The notes beneath the pieces were generated by a model. The model did no database searches. It was not told the DNA's origin and saw only the letters and a program-made list of their open reading frames with translations. 42,645 nt of DNA from Flavobacteriaceae bacterium (GTDB taxonomy: Bacteria > Bacteroidota > Bacteroidia > Flavobacteriales > Flavobacteriaceae), in the NCBI GenBank assembly GCA_017852395.1, contig JAFMLE010000009.1:27226-69870 (forward strand), given 5' to 3'. This document shows, piece by piece, positions 1 to 9,267 of this stretch; position 1 is the stretch's first letter; every line of letters starts with the position of its first letter. Position numbers and translations under genes: made by a program.

Positions 1-42
1 AAATGTTTTCCTTAAAAGAATTTTATACAGGGCCCCTAAAGA

Positions 43-1374
43 TTACTCTCCCAGGTGCTGGGATTGCCCTCCAACAAGCAGCAATTGGGTTTGACGGCCG
101 TGTATATATCTAAAACCTTCGCTTCCCCAAAAGCCGGGTTCTTCGAGCATTATTCGAATATCCTTTTTCCAAGCATCGATATATACTTTGGTATTGAGTT
201 CTATGGCGTAAGCCGTATTTTCATGCAAGGGGCGGTCGCCATCTCCGGGCACTCCCTCTTGTGCGTCCCACATACCAAAAGTAGTCCCTGCAGAATGGCC
301 ATAAGTCCCCAAAGGATGTGTATATATTTGGGGGCGAAGTCCTTCATCGCGACCTGCTTTAAGACTCATTGCCAAGGTTTCGTTGCCAGTACGTCCAGTT
401 TTAAATCGTTGTGTGAATAGATCTTGTACCCGATTGCCCTGTCGCAGGGCTTCTTGCAAATATGTGGGCGCTTGTTTTTCGCCAGGCCGCAGTACATAGG
501 CCAACTCTTGGCAATCGGTATTTAGGGTCAAGTAAGTGATCCCGATGTCACAATGCAGAAGATCACCGGGTAAAATGACGTCAAACTTCTGTTGCCCATC
601 AAAGGCGTATAAATCACTGGCTTCGGAACGTTGCACATCAACCGTAGGGTGAAACCAGGTAGCTAAACCCATCCCCAAAATTTTTTCGCGCATCCACCAA
701 ACGACATCTTCGGTGGTGGTAACCCCCGGAGTTATAACTTGAGTCGAAAAAGCTTCTGCTACAATCTGATGGGTGATTTCGGTGAGTTGCTGAAAAAGCA
801 CCATTTCTTGCGGGGTTCGGGTTTCGATCCAAGCAACTGCTAGGGGTTCTGCAGAAACCAACCGCTTGCGATAGGTAACAGGCAATGCATCATAGAGCCC
901 TTGGTAATCGGTTTGTACCAAACCATCTGTGATGCCATACTCTTTAGAAATATTAATCCCTATTTTTTGAGGTTTTTTAGTCACGATATAATCGGCCAAT
1001 GCTTGAAACTGGTCTGGTTGCTCTTCCTTGTTCCAAACCGAAGGAAAATGTTTTCCAAATGCATAACGCGTCATTGCCACACGTTCTACAGAACCTGTTT
1101 TGGGGTCTTTGTTGAAGACCAAAATTGTTCGCCGACGGGCATTGAGCCAGGTAGGGGGCAATAGTGTTTTGACTACGGGGTCTTCGTTGTATTCACGCGT
1201 AATGAGTACCCACATATCCAGATCGGTTTGTGCCATCAATTGCGGCAATAGTATATTGAGGCGTTCTTCTTGCAATTGCTCAATCACCGCTGCACGCTCG
1301 CGAAGTGGCAATATGTTTTGACCAAAAGACAGAGTTGATACGACCAACAGGCCTAAGCATAATATTTTTTTCAT
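43..1374 (-). CDS. Exported M24-family metallopeptidase (Xaa-Pro aminopeptidase-like)
   Basis: The 443-residue product is a pita-bread-fold (M24) metallopeptidase, expected to cleave Xaa-Pro or related N-terminal peptide bonds outside the cytoplasm. Residues 1-19 form a signal peptide (MKK, hydrophobic core, FGQ cleavage region). The five expected metal ligands can be placed: Asp276 and Asp287 in the DIGITYLTLNTD segment, His360 in GTYGHSAG, Glu392 in AIELNTK and Glu411 or Glu412 in MLEEPG. The N-terminal 180 residues match the non-catalytic creatinase-like domain. The gene stands alone downstream of the sdh terminator and has about 110 bases of upstream sequence. The family assignment is firm. 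The exact substrate is unknown, and a proline dipeptidase is an alternative. It is distinct from the cytoplasmic aminopeptidase P at 7975-9267. Confidence 0.88.
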   Translation of the reverse strand: MKKILCLGLLVVSTLSFGQNILPLRERAAVIEQLQEERLNILLPQLMAQTDLDMWVLITREYNEDPVVKTLLPPTWLNARRRTILVFNKDPKTGSVERVAMTRYAFGKHFPSVWNKEEQPDQFQALADYIVTKKPQKIGINISKEYGITDGLVQTDYQGLYDALPVTYRKRLVSAEPLAVAWIETRTPQEMVLFQQLTEITHQIVAEAFSTQVITPGVTTTEDVVWWMREKILGMGLATWFHPTVDVQRSEASDLYAFDGQQKFDVILPGDLLHCDIGITYLTLNTDCQELAYVLRPGEKQAPTYLQEALRQGNRVQDLFTQRFKTGRTGNETLAMSLKAGRDEGLRPQIYTHPLGTYGHSAGTTFGMWDAQEGVPGDGDRPLHENTAYAIELNTKVYIDAWKKDIRIMLEEPGFWGSEGFRYIHGRQTQLLLVGGQSQHLGE

Positions 1375-1437
1375 CGATACGCTGTTTGATTTTTCTAAAA
1401 TACAAAACTTTTGGGTCTGGATCTATTCCAATAAAAA

Positions 1438-1462
1438 AACCCTTTAGCAGGGCTAAAGGGTT
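1438..1462 (-). terminator. Rho-independent terminator after sdhCAB
   Basis: A perfect 11-base-pair inverted repeat (AACCCTTTAGC / GCTAAAGGGTT) with a three-base loop lies 23 bases past the sdhB stop. Read on the minus strand, the stem runs straight into a tract of seven T residues, as expected for an intrinsic terminator. The other side has a weaker T-rich run, so some activity in the opposite direction is possible, although no plus-strand gene ends here. Confidence 0.9.
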
Positions 1463-1485
1463 CAGGTTTTTATTGCCTTCAAAAG

Positions 1486-2232
1486 TTATCCTTTGATGCT
1501 GGCGCTGAGGTACTCACGATTCATACGTGCAATATTTTCTAAAGAAATCCCCTTGGGGCATTCTACTTCACAAGCGCCCGTATTGGTACAATTTCCGAAG
1601 CCTTCGCTATCCATTTGTTTGACCATGTTAAGCACCCGGTCGGTGGCTTCAACTTTTCCCTGTGGCAATAGGGCGTATTGCGAAACCTTAGCAGAGACAA
1701 ACAGCATTGCTGAGGCATTTTTGCAAGTGGCCACACAGGCACCACAGCCGATACAGGTTGCCGCGTCAAATGCGCGATCGGCATCGTGCTTGTCTATGGG
1801 TATGGCATTGGCATCTTGGGTGTTCCCTGAGGTGTTGACCGAAACAAAGCCTCCTGCTTGTTGAATGCGATCAAAAGCGGAGCGATCGACGGCCAAATCC
1901 TTGATTACCGGAAACGCATTGGCACGAAACGGCTCTATTGTTATGGTATCACCGTCCTTAAACTTACGCATGTGTAGTTGACAAGTCGTGACCAAGCGGT
2001 CGGGGCCATGAGCTTCTCCGTTGATAAACATTGAACACATCCCACAAATCCCTTCGCGGCAATCGTGATCAAAAGCAACTGGATCATCCCCCTTTTGAAT
2101 CAACTGTTCGTTGAGTACATCCATCATTTCTAAAAAAGACATGTCAGGAGAAACGTTATCTATGGGATAGGTAACCATTTTTCCTGGTGCTTGGGCGTTG
2201 GCTTGACGCCAAATTTTTAGGGTCAATTTCAT
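1486..2232 (-). CDS. sdhB: Succinate dehydrogenase/fumarate reductase iron-sulfur subunit
   Basis: The 248-residue protein carries the three iron-sulfur clusters that pass electrons from the flavoprotein to quinone in complex II. The 2Fe-2S ligands are Cys58, Cys63, Cys66 and Cys84 (CREGICGMC, then TTC). The ferredoxin part has [11 protein letters not shown] at 160-170 and a second group with Cys215, Cys221 and Cys225 ([11 protein letters not shown]). Together these supply the 4Fe-4S and 3Fe-4S clusters. The length matches the short form of the family that pairs with cytochrome b558. It is the last gene of sdhC-sdhA-sdhB, beginning 7 bases after the sdhA stop, and is followed by a strong terminator. 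The enzyme faces the cytoplasm on the inner membrane. Confidence 0.97.
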   Translation of the reverse strand: MKLTLKIWRQANAQAPGKMVTYPIDNVSPDMSFLEMMDVLNEQLIQKGDDPVAFDHDCREGICGMCSMFINGEAHGPDRLVTTCQLHMRKFKDGDTITIEPFRANAFPVIKDLAVDRSAFDRIQQAGGFVSVNTSGNTQDANAIPIDKHDADRAFDAATCIGCGACVATCKNASAMLFVSAKVSQYALLPQGKVEATDRVLNMVKQMDSEGFGNCTNTGACEVECPKGISLENIARMNREYLSASIKG

Positions 2233-2239
2233 TGTTTCG

Positions 2240-4243
2240 TTATTTGTATGAACGGGTTTTAACTTCTATTTCTTCATAATTCAAGGGTTCCTTATGAAGT
2301 TTTGCTTGTGCGGGTTCGCCTTGATATTCCCAGGCAGAAACAAACGTAAAGTTTTTGTCATCTCTAAGGGCTTCTCCTTCGGGCGTTTGGCTTTCTTCAC
2401 GGAAATGACCTCCACAGGATTCGGTACGTTCCAAGGCGTCTTTTGCAAAGAGTTCGCCAAGCTCAAGAAAGTCGGCTACACGTCCCGCTTTGGCCAGTTG
2501 TTCATTAAATTCTGATGCGGTACCGGTTACGTTGACATTTTTGTAAAAATCTTCGCGTAAGGCTTTTATTTCAACAATAGCCTCTCGAAGTCCATCAGCA
2601 TTTCGAGACATCCCACATTTGTCCCACATGATTTTCCCTAAGCGCTTGTGATAATAGTCAACAGAGTTTTTGCCTTTGCAGTTCAAAAAGGCTTGAAGTT
2701 TGTCGGCAACTTCTTTTTCTGCGGCTTCAAAAGCAGGATCGTCTGTAGAGATGGTACCGGTACGAATGTCATTGGACAAATAATCTCCAATGGTATAGGG
2801 CAAAACAAAATAGCCGTCGGCCAATCCTTGCATCAATGCCGAAGCTCCAAGACGGTTGGCGCCGTGGTCTGAGAAGTTGGCTTCACCAATTGCATAGCAT
2901 CCTGGGATGGTGGTCATCAGGTTATAATCGACCCATACCCCACCCATAGTATAGTGCACCGCTGGGTAGATCATCATGGGAGTTTCGTAAGGGTTTTGAT
3001 CGACAATTTTTTCATACATCTGAAAAAGGTTGCCATATTTGGCTTTAACGACCGCTTGCCCTAATTTTTTGACCAATGCCGCATCGTTTTCGTCCAGCCC
3101 CTTTACATGGGCTTGTTCTTTACCGTAGCGTTGGATTGCAGCAGCAAAATCAAGATAGACTGCTTCTCCTGTCGCATTGACACCAAAACCAGCATCACAG
3201 CGTTCTTTAGCAGCCCTTGAGGCGACGTCACGGGGTACTAGGTTTCCAAAAGCAGGATAACGACGCTCGAGATAGTAGTCGCGATCTTCCTCTGCAAGAT
3301 CGGTTGGTTTGAGCTTGCCTGCTCGAATGGCTTTGACGTCTTCTAATTTTTTTGGTACCCAAATTCGGCCATCGTTTCTGAGCGACTCAGACATCAACGT
3401 TAGTTTGGATTGATGGTCTCCAGAAACAGGGATGCATGTTGGGTGGATTTGTGTAAAACAGGGGTTGGCAAAATACGCCCCACGTTTATGAATTTTCCAG
3501 GCGGCAGAAACGTTACTCCCCATAGCATTTGTGGATAAGAAAAATACGTTGCCGTATCCTCCAGAAGCAATCACTACTGCGTGTGCGCTGTGTCGTTCTA
3601 GCTTTCCATTAACCAAATTGCGGGCGATAATCCCTCGGGCTTTGCCGTCGATGACTACCAAATCCATCATTTCATGGCGGTTGTACATTTTTATTTTTCC
3701 ACGGCCAATTTGGCGGTTCATCGCCGAGTAGGCCCCCAACAATAGCTGTTGGCCGGTTTGTCCTTTTGCATAAAACGTTCTTGAGACCAGCACGCCGCCA
3801 AAAGAACGGTTGTCCAATAGCCCTCCATAATCTCGAGCAAAAGGCACCCCTTGTGCAACACATTGATCGATGATGTTTGCCGATACTTCTGCCAGACGAT
3901 AAACGTTGGACTCACGGGAGCGATAGTCCCCACCCTTTATGGTGTCATAGAACAAGCGGTAGGTAGAGTCTCCATCTCCTTGGTAGTTTTTTGCGGCATT
4001 GATCCCCCCTTGTGCTGCAATTGAGTGCGCACGTCTTGGTGAATCTTGAAAACAAAACGTTTTTACGTTATACCCCAACTCTGCCAAAGTTGCTGAGGCA
4101 GAAGCCCCCGCAAGGCCAGTCCCTACAACAATGACGTCAATGAGGCGTTTGTTTGCTGGGCTTACCAGGTTGATTTTGCTTTTGTGATTGGTCCACTTCT
4201 CAGAAAGTGGCCCCTGTGGGATTTTTGAGTCTAGTGTTGCCAT
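2240..4243 (-). CDS. sdhA: Succinate dehydrogenase/fumarate reductase flavoprotein subunit
   Basis: The 667-residue catalytic subunit oxidises succinate to fumarate, with FAD as cofactor. The dinucleotide-binding motif GTGLAG is at 41-46. His73 in [11 protein letters not shown] is the residue expected to carry the covalent 8-alpha-histidyl FAD. Substrate-binding segments such as QIHPTC and the C-terminal [13 protein letters not shown] region are visible. The length is typical for the Bacteroidota form, which is longer than the E. coli protein. The start codon directly abuts the sdhC stop, so the two are probably translationally coupled. In this phylum the enzyme works with menaquinone. Fumarate reduction is chemically possible, but the gene order and cytochrome type fit the respiratory dehydrogenase. 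Confidence 0.97.
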   Translation of the reverse strand: MATLDSKIPQGPLSEKWTNHKSKINLVSPANKRLIDVIVVGTGLAGASASATLAELGYNVKTFCFQDSPRRAHSIAAQGGINAAKNYQGDGDSTYRLFYDTIKGGDYRSRESNVYRLAEVSANIIDQCVAQGVPFARDYGGLLDNRSFGGVLVSRTFYAKGQTGQQLLLGAYSAMNRQIGRGKIKMYNRHEMMDLVVIDGKARGIIARNLVNGKLERHSAHAVVIASGGYGNVFFLSTNAMGSNVSAAWKIHKRGAYFANPCFTQIHPTCIPVSGDHQSKLTLMSESLRNDGRIWVPKKLEDVKAIRAGKLKPTDLAEEDRDYYLERRYPAFGNLVPRDVASRAAKERCDAGFGVNATGEAVYLDFAAAIQRYGKEQAHVKGLDENDAALVKKLGQAVVKAKYGNLFQMYEKIVDQNPYETPMMIYPAVHYTMGGVWVDYNLMTTIPGCYAIGEANFSDHGANRLGASALMQGLADGYFVLPYTIGDYLSNDIRTGTISTDDPAFEAAEKEVADKLQAFLNCKGKNSVDYYHKRLGKIMWDKCGMSRNADGLREAIVEIKALREDFYKNVNVTGTASEFNEQLAKAGRVADFLELGELFAKDALERTESCGGHFREESQTPEGEALRDDKNFTFVSAWEYQGEPAQAKLHKEPLNYEEIEVKTRSYK

Positions 4244-4897
4244 CTAAAATGCGTTGAGGTGATGATATAGCGCTATAAAAATGAATCCTAATGGAATCAA
4301 AATAGCAAAAGCGCGTGTTAGCTTTTGGATTGTAACAGAATATTTGTTGTTGACGCCCAAAGATTGGAATGAAGAATTGAAGCCATGTAGTAGGTGTAAT
4401 GATAAAAAAACAAAAGACAACACATAAATTCCAACCCGCACTGGACTGTGAAATTTATGTACCAATTCTTCGTAATAACGGTTGGGGTCTTCGGGCAGTA
4501 CTTCGATGTATTTGTGGTTGATCTCAGGGACCCAAAAATCATAAAAATGCAAGCCCAAAAAAGATAAAATTACGATTCCTGAGAGGATCATATTTCGTGA
4601 CATCCAACTGGCATTGGCTCCGCCGTTGTAGCTCCCGTATTTGGTTGCACGTGCACCGCGGTTTTGTATCTCAAGGACAAACCCCATCACAAAGTGGTAT
4701 ATGACCCCAAAAATTAAAACCGGTTGTAGTACAAATTGTACCAGGGGATTGGTTCCCATAAAATGAGAAAGGCTGTTAAAGGTTTTGGCACTAAAAACCG
4801 ATGAAAAGTTGATTGTAAAGTGCTGAAACAAAAACACCACCAGAAACAAACCCGATAGGGCCATGGTTACTTTTCTAACAATGGATGAAGTTGACAT
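4244..4897 (-). CDS. sdhC: Succinate dehydrogenase cytochrome b558 membrane subunit
   Basis: The 217-residue protein is the single membrane anchor of complex II in the B. subtilis-like b558 family; no sdhD is present. About five membrane segments are visible, starting at roughly 10-30, 58-78, 104-122, 155-175 and 192-212. Conserved histidines that could bind the two haems sit in FQHF, YHFVMGF, GLHFYDF and LHLLHGF. It is the first gene of the operon. A candidate -7 element lies about 50 bases upstream. A single large anchor with this histidine pattern predicts diheme menaquinone chemistry across the membrane. The family call is firm; the haem ligands are inferred from pattern only. Confidence 0.93.
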   Translation of the reverse strand: MSTSSIVRKVTMALSGLFLVVFLFQHFTINFSSVFSAKTFNSLSHFMGTNPLVQFVLQPVLIFGVIYHFVMGFVLEIQNRGARATKYGSYNGGANASWMSRNMILSGIVILSFLGLHFYDFWVPEINHKYIEVLPEDPNRYYEELVHKFHSPVRVGIYVLSFVFLSLHLLHGFNSSFQSLGVNNKYSVTIQKLTRAFAILIPLGFIFIALYHHLNAF

Positions 4898-4946
4898 AAT
4901 GATAAATTCAATTCGGTTGTAAAATTAGGGCATAAAGGCCTGAAGA

Positions 4947-4954
4947 CAAATTTA
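4947..4954 (-). promoter_or_regulatory. Candidate -7 promoter element upstream of sdhC
   Basis: On the minus strand the sequence reads TAAATTTG, an exact match to the Bacteroidota -7 consensus TAnnTTTG, about 50 bases before the sdhC start. A TTTG that could act as -33 is present, but the spacing of 27 bases is longer than the usual 19-23, so only the -7 half is well supported. Confidence 0.35.
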
Positions 4955-4987
4955 TCTCCGAGTTTTTTTAAACCTCTTTAACAAACA

Positions 4988-5025
4988 AGAAGGCAAAATT
5001 TCATTTTGTTGAAACTTTGCCTTCT
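4988..5025 (-). terminator. Stem-loop terminator after the BNR-repeat gene
   Basis: An inverted repeat with a 10-base-pair core (AGAAGGCAAA / TTTGCCTTCT) and a partly paired AT extension lies about 40 bases past the stop of the 5065-7908 gene. On the minus strand it is followed by a T-rich stretch. It separates that gene from sdhC downstream. Confidence 0.7.
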
Positions 5026-5064
5026 GAATGGGTTGTTTTTTGCTTAAAGCTTAAACATAAATAA

Positions 5065-7908
5065 TCACTGTACGATGATCTCTGTTTTTGCAGTAGTCCC
5101 GTTTGTGGTCACGTGGAGAGTGTAGTTGCCTTTTGGCAAATAGGTTATTCCATTATCTGCAGGGCTAAGAGGTGCTTTTTTGTTTTTCTTATTCCAAGCT
5201 GTTTGGCCCGATTTGGAAACACTAAGGTCGTAGTTCAAGAAATTGATTCCAGCGTCTAGCTGACCGTTCATCTCATGGAGAACAATTCCTTTATCTGTAG
5301 TGATCTTAGCGGTGTAGTCTCCTCCTTTTTTGGCATAGGCCGTAACGGTGGTTTCGGGTGTGCGTGCGGCACTCCAAGGGCTGCGTTTTTTGCCCCAAGA
5401 GTTACTCTGTCTTGTGGGCTTGGCATCAAAAAGGTGCAGGTCTTTTGCCAAGCGATTTTTGTCCAAGGTTTGAAGTTGAGCAATGTCGGCAATATAAATT
5501 GATCGGCCGTGGGTCCCCACTACTAGATGTTTGGCCTCGGGCTGTACGACCAAATCATGTACGGCAGCGGTGTTTAGCCCCTGATCAAATGCCTCCCAGC
5601 GTGCTCCTCCATCGAGGCTTACATAGACACCATGATCATTTCCTAGGTAGAGGATTTCTTCATTTACAGGGTCTTCATAAATCACATTGACCGGTGATGC
5701 TGGTAGGTTATTTGCTATCGCTTTCCAGGTTTTACCTCGGTCTTCACTGCGGTAAACGTAAGCGGTAAAATCGTCCCATCGATAGCCATTAAGCGTTGCA
5801 TATATTCGATCTTTGTCGTGCGACGAAGCTACTACACGACTTACCCAAAGGTGTGCTGGCAGGTTTTCGGAGAGGTCTTCCCAGCTTCCTCCTGCATTGT
5901 CGCTTCGATAAATTTTACCATCATCGCTTCCGGTGTATATAAGCCCAAATTGAAAGGGAGATTCGCTAATGGTAGTCAATGTCCCATAAGCTACATTGCC
6001 TTTGCGGCCGCCTTGAGTTAGGTCTGGAGAAATGGCTTCCCAGTCTGTGCCTTGGTTTAAGGACCGGTGCAATTTATTACTTCCAAAATAGAGAATATCT
6101 TGGTTGTGTGAGGATAACAATATGGGCGTTTGCCAATTAAATCTGTACGGTGCTTCGCCCAGATCATGTTTGGGTTGGATTGGGGTGTTTTTGTCATTTT
6201 CTAAATCCAAACGATAATAATTCCCAAATTGAAATCCCGTATAGACAATATTGGCGTTGCGATTGTCAATTTGTACCTGCATGCCATCTCCTCCCATTAT
6301 AGAAGTCCATGGGTTTTGTCCAGAAGCCTGCCAACGTTCGTTTTCTACAGCATTGTGCGCCGCTTTCCAAACGCCATTGTCTTGCAATCCACCATAGACA
6401 TTGTAGGGCGTTTGATGGTCTACGTTGATTGCATAAAATTGACCAACGTTGGTGGAGTTATTTTTCATCCAATTTGCTCCATCGTTGTAGGTAATGTTAA
6501 CACCTCCGTCATTTCCATTGATCAGGTGCCCCGGTTGATCGGGATTGATCCATAGCGCATGATGATCGGAGTGTACGTTAGATTTTCCAATATTAGAAAA
6601 TGAGGCCCCGCCGTCAGAAGATGTCAAAATTGGAACCCCATAGATATAAATCTTATCGGCGTTGTAAGGTGCCACATGGATGTGTCCAAAATAATAGCCA
6701 TAACTGTAATAGACAGCGTCTAAATATCCTTTGTGAGTTTTGTTCCATGTCGCTCCTCCGTCGGTACTTTTGTATACTTCAGCTCCAACTACAGGGGTGT
6801 CAAACAATATGGAATTTGCATCTTCGAGGTAGGTTGCCAGTTCTTTGGGTTGGACCTTGTTTTGACGGATTAGGTTTTTTACATTTTCTGCACGGTATTT
6901 TTCCTGAAACCCGTTTTGACGAAGGTAGTTGTTCAGCGTTTTGTTGTCCAAAGCCATAAAGGCAGCTTTTGACATGGTTTTAAAGTCTTCTTTCGTCAAC
7001 CCTGTTTGTGGCTCTTCGTCTTCTTTGTCTCTACGAAATTGGCTGTCATGAATTGCATACAAAACATTATGGTCATAGGCTGCAATGCCAATACGTCCTA
7101 CACCTTGCCCGGTGGGAAAACCACTGTCTGGAGTAGATATTAGCGTCCATGTTTGACCTGCATCGGTGCTTTTATAAATCCCCGACCCGGCGCCACTTCC
7201 ATCAAAATTCCATGCTTTACGATCTTTTTGCCAAGCCGTAGCATATTGAATTTCAAACTGGCCGGGCACTGTGGTCATATCAATGATTCCGGTTTGTGCG
7301 TCGATATACAAGGTTTGCTCCCAATTGGCACCTCCATCTGTGGTACGATATACCCCTCGCACGGGGTTATCAGAATATAGTGCTCCTGTGACCCCTACAA
7401 TCACATGATCTGGGTTTTTGGGGTCGATAAGTATTTTGCCGATGTGATGGCTTCCTTCGAGGCCATGGGTGGTCCAAGAAGCCCCATTGTCGGTCGTTTT
7501 GAGCATCCCCATACCTGCATAGGACGATCGGGAGGCGTTATTTTCTCCTGTTCCCACCCATAAGGTTCGGCTGGGCCAATGCATGGCTAGCTCCCCGATG
7601 TTTTGGGTTGGTGCATTTTCCATGATAGGTGCAAAACTTATCCCATTGTCTTGGGTGTGCCATACCCCACCCGATGCATAAGCAACATAAAACTCGGTTG
7701 GCTGGTCGGGGTTGACCGCTAGGGCTACAACACGGCCACTCATGACCGCGGGGCCTATGGACTTGAAAGGGATATTTTTTACCCTAGAATCCTGTTTTAA
7801 CGCCTTTTGCTGTTCTAGCGCTGATTGAATAGTTGCCACTGAAGAGGGGCCCGGTTGGGCAGAAAGCCCGGCACTAAAAAATAAGAGTGCTATTGTTTTT
7901 TTCCACAT
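5065..7908 (-). CDS. Large exported BNR/Asp-box beta-propeller protein (sortilin/VPS10-like)
   Basis: The 947-residue product starts with a signal peptide (residues 1-17, ending GLSAQ) and then carries many Asp-box turns of the S/T-x-D-x-G-x-S/T-W type. Examples are TTDNGASW at 138-145, TTDGGANW, STDAGQTW, STDGGATW and SEDRGKTW. These repeats build beta-propellers like those in sortilin, sialidases and photosystem II assembly factor HCF136. Related proteins are often labelled glycosyl hydrolase in databases, but I see no clear sialidase active site. The last 90 or so residues look like a small beta-sandwich (GNYTLHVTTNG). The gene is a single unit with its own terminator, divergent from pepP. 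Export is well supported; the ligand or substrate is unknown. Confidence 0.85.
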   Translation of the reverse strand: MWKKTIALLFFSAGLSAQPGPSSVATIQSALEQQKALKQDSRVKNIPFKSIGPAVMSGRVVALAVNPDQPTEFYVAYASGGVWHTQDNGISFAPIMENAPTQNIGELAMHWPSRTLWVGTGENNASRSSYAGMGMLKTTDNGASWTTHGLEGSHHIGKILIDPKNPDHVIVGVTGALYSDNPVRGVYRTTDGGANWEQTLYIDAQTGIIDMTTVPGQFEIQYATAWQKDRKAWNFDGSGAGSGIYKSTDAGQTWTLISTPDSGFPTGQGVGRIGIAAYDHNVLYAIHDSQFRRDKEDEEPQTGLTKEDFKTMSKAAFMALDNKTLNNYLRQNGFQEKYRAENVKNLIRQNKVQPKELATYLEDANSILFDTPVVGAEVYKSTDGGATWNKTHKGYLDAVYYSYGYYFGHIHVAPYNADKIYIYGVPILTSSDGGASFSNIGKSNVHSDHHALWINPDQPGHLINGNDGGVNITYNDGANWMKNNSTNVGQFYAINVDHQTPYNVYGGLQDNGVWKAAHNAVENERWQASGQNPWTSIMGGDGMQVQIDNRNANIVYTGFQFGNYYRLDLENDKNTPIQPKHDLGEAPYRFNWQTPILLSSHNQDILYFGSNKLHRSLNQGTDWEAISPDLTQGGRKGNVAYGTLTTISESPFQFGLIYTGSDDGKIYRSDNAGGSWEDLSENLPAHLWVSRVVASSHDKDRIYATLNGYRWDDFTAYVYRSEDRGKTWKAIANNLPASPVNVIYEDPVNEEILYLGNDHGVYVSLDGGARWEAFDQGLNTAAVHDLVVQPEAKHLVVGTHGRSIYIADIAQLQTLDKNRLAKDLHLFDAKPTRQSNSWGKKRSPWSAARTPETTVTAYAKKGGDYTAKITTDKGIVLHEMNGQLDAGINFLNYDLSVSKSGQTAWNKKNKKAPLSPADNGITYLPKGNYTLHVTTNGTTAKTEIIVQ

Positions 7909-7920
7909 AATATTTAAGTT

Positions 7921-7957
7921 CTTAGTAGGGGAAATTACGAAAAAAGTATCTTAGTAG
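7921..7957. repeat. Short direct repeat in the BNR-gene/pepP divergent region
   Basis: The octamer CTTAGTAG occurs at 7921-7928 and again at 7950-7957, 29 bases apart, in the only spacer between two divergent genes. The second copy overlaps a -7-like TATCTTAG. It could be an operator for one or both genes, or chance in a short AT-rich region. Confidence 0.25.
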
Positions 7958-7974
7958 TGTTCAATTAAAACATT

Positions 7975-9267
7975 ATGCGATATACTCCCCTCACTGCCGC
8001 TTTTTATTCCAAAAACAGAGCCGACTTTAGTAAGGCAATGGTCCCTCAAAGTCTGGCTGTTTTTAATTCAAATGACATCTATCCAATAAGTGCAGACAGC
8101 ACCCTGCCTTTTGAACAACATCGAGATCTTTTTTATCTCACCGGTGTTGATCAAGAAGAAACCATATTGATCTTATTTCCGGATGCGGTAGAGACCAAAC
8201 ATCGTGAAGTCCTTTTTGTACGTGAAACCAATCCCCACATTGCCGTCTGGGAAGGACCAAAACTCACCAAAGAGCAAGCCCAAAAACTAACCGGGATCGA
8301 AACCATATATTGGGTAAGTGAATTTGAAAAAATATTTTTTGAACTGGCTGCACAATGCAACTGTTTTTATTTCAATAAAAACGAGCACTATCGCGCTGCA
8401 GTAACTACCCAAACCCGTGAAGATCGTTTTATTGCATGGGCAAAAAAAACCTACCCAGCTCACCAAGTTGCCAAAAGCAACCCCATTTTGCAACGACTCC
8501 GTGCTGTAAAAGACCCCCAAGAAATACAACAAATGCAACGCGCCTGTGATATCACCGAAAAAGGATTTCGTAGAATTCTATCTTTTGTGAAGCCGGGTGT
8601 TTGGGAGTACGAAATCGAAGCCGAATATGCCCATGAGTTTATCAAAAACCGCTCCAAGGGTTTTGCCTACACTCCGATCATAGCCTCTGGTAACAATGCA
8701 AATATCCTGCACTATATCGAAAATAATTGTGCGTGTAAAGCGGGTGACCTTTTGCTGATGGATGTGGCCGCCGAATTTGGAAATTATTCAAGCGATATGA
8801 CCCGGACCATTCCTGTTTCTGGAAGATTTAGCCCCCGTCAAAAAGCCATTTATAATGCCGTATTAAGGGTCAAAAATGAGGCTACAAAAATGCTTATACC
8901 AGGGGTACTTTGGAAGGCCTATCATGTTGAGGTTGGAAAAATAATGACTTCTGAATTGTTGGGCCTTGGGCTTTTGGACTTAGCTGATGTCCAAAACCAA
9001 ACATCTGAACATCCGGCCTATAAAAAATATTTTATGCACGGCACCTCCCACCATATGGGCTTGGATACCCATGATTATGGACTTATTTTAGAGCCCATGA
9101 AAGCAAATATGGTACTTACTGTTGAGCCTGGAATTTATATCCCGGAAGAAGGATTTGGGGTACGTTTAGAAGACGATGTTGTTATCCAAGAACAAGGGGC
9201 GCCAATTAACTTGATGAAAAACATCCCAATTGAGGCTGATGAAATCGAGGCCCTGATGAATGCCTGA
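7975..9267 (+). CDS. pepP: Cytoplasmic aminopeptidase P (Xaa-Pro aminopeptidase)
   Basis: The 430-residue protein removes an N-terminal residue ahead of proline, helping to recycle proline-rich peptides. There is no signal peptide, so it acts in the cytoplasm. The N-terminal half has the aminopeptidase P domain with FEQHRDLFYLTG near 46-57. The dimetal site is complete: Asp263 and Asp274 (MDVAAEFGNYSSDMTR), His359 in HGTSHHMGLD, Glu384 in VEPGIY and Glu399 in GVRLEDD. His366 in DTHD matches the conserved second-shell histidine of E. coli PepP. The length is as expected. It is a single-gene unit whose stop codon directly abuts the convergent stop of the next gene. Confidence 0.94.
   Translation: MRYTPLTAAFYSKNRADFSKAMVPQSLAVFNSNDIYPISADSTLPFEQHRDLFYLTGVDQEETILILFPDAVETKHREVLFVRETNPHIAVWEGPKLTKEQAQKLTGIETIYWVSEFEKIFFELAAQCNCFYFNKNEHYRAAVTTQTREDRFIAWAKKTYPAHQVAKSNPILQRLRAVKDPQEIQQMQRACDITEKGFRRILSFVKPGVWEYEIEAEYAHEFIKNRSKGFAYTPIIASGNNANILHYIENNCACKAGDLLLMDVAAEFGNYSSDMTRTIPVSGRFSPRQKAIYNAVLRVKNEATKMLIPGVLWKAYHVEVGKIMTSELLGLGLLDLADVQNQTSEHPAYKKYFMHGTSHHMGLDTHDYGLILEPMKANMVLTVEPGIYIPEEGFGVRLEDDVVIQEQGAPINLMKNIPIEADEIEALMNA

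Noticed and set aside
1-42. Possible gene end or terminator at the left edge
   Set aside because: Only a short GGGCCC palindrome is visible, with no stem long enough to call and no coding frame that can be judged.
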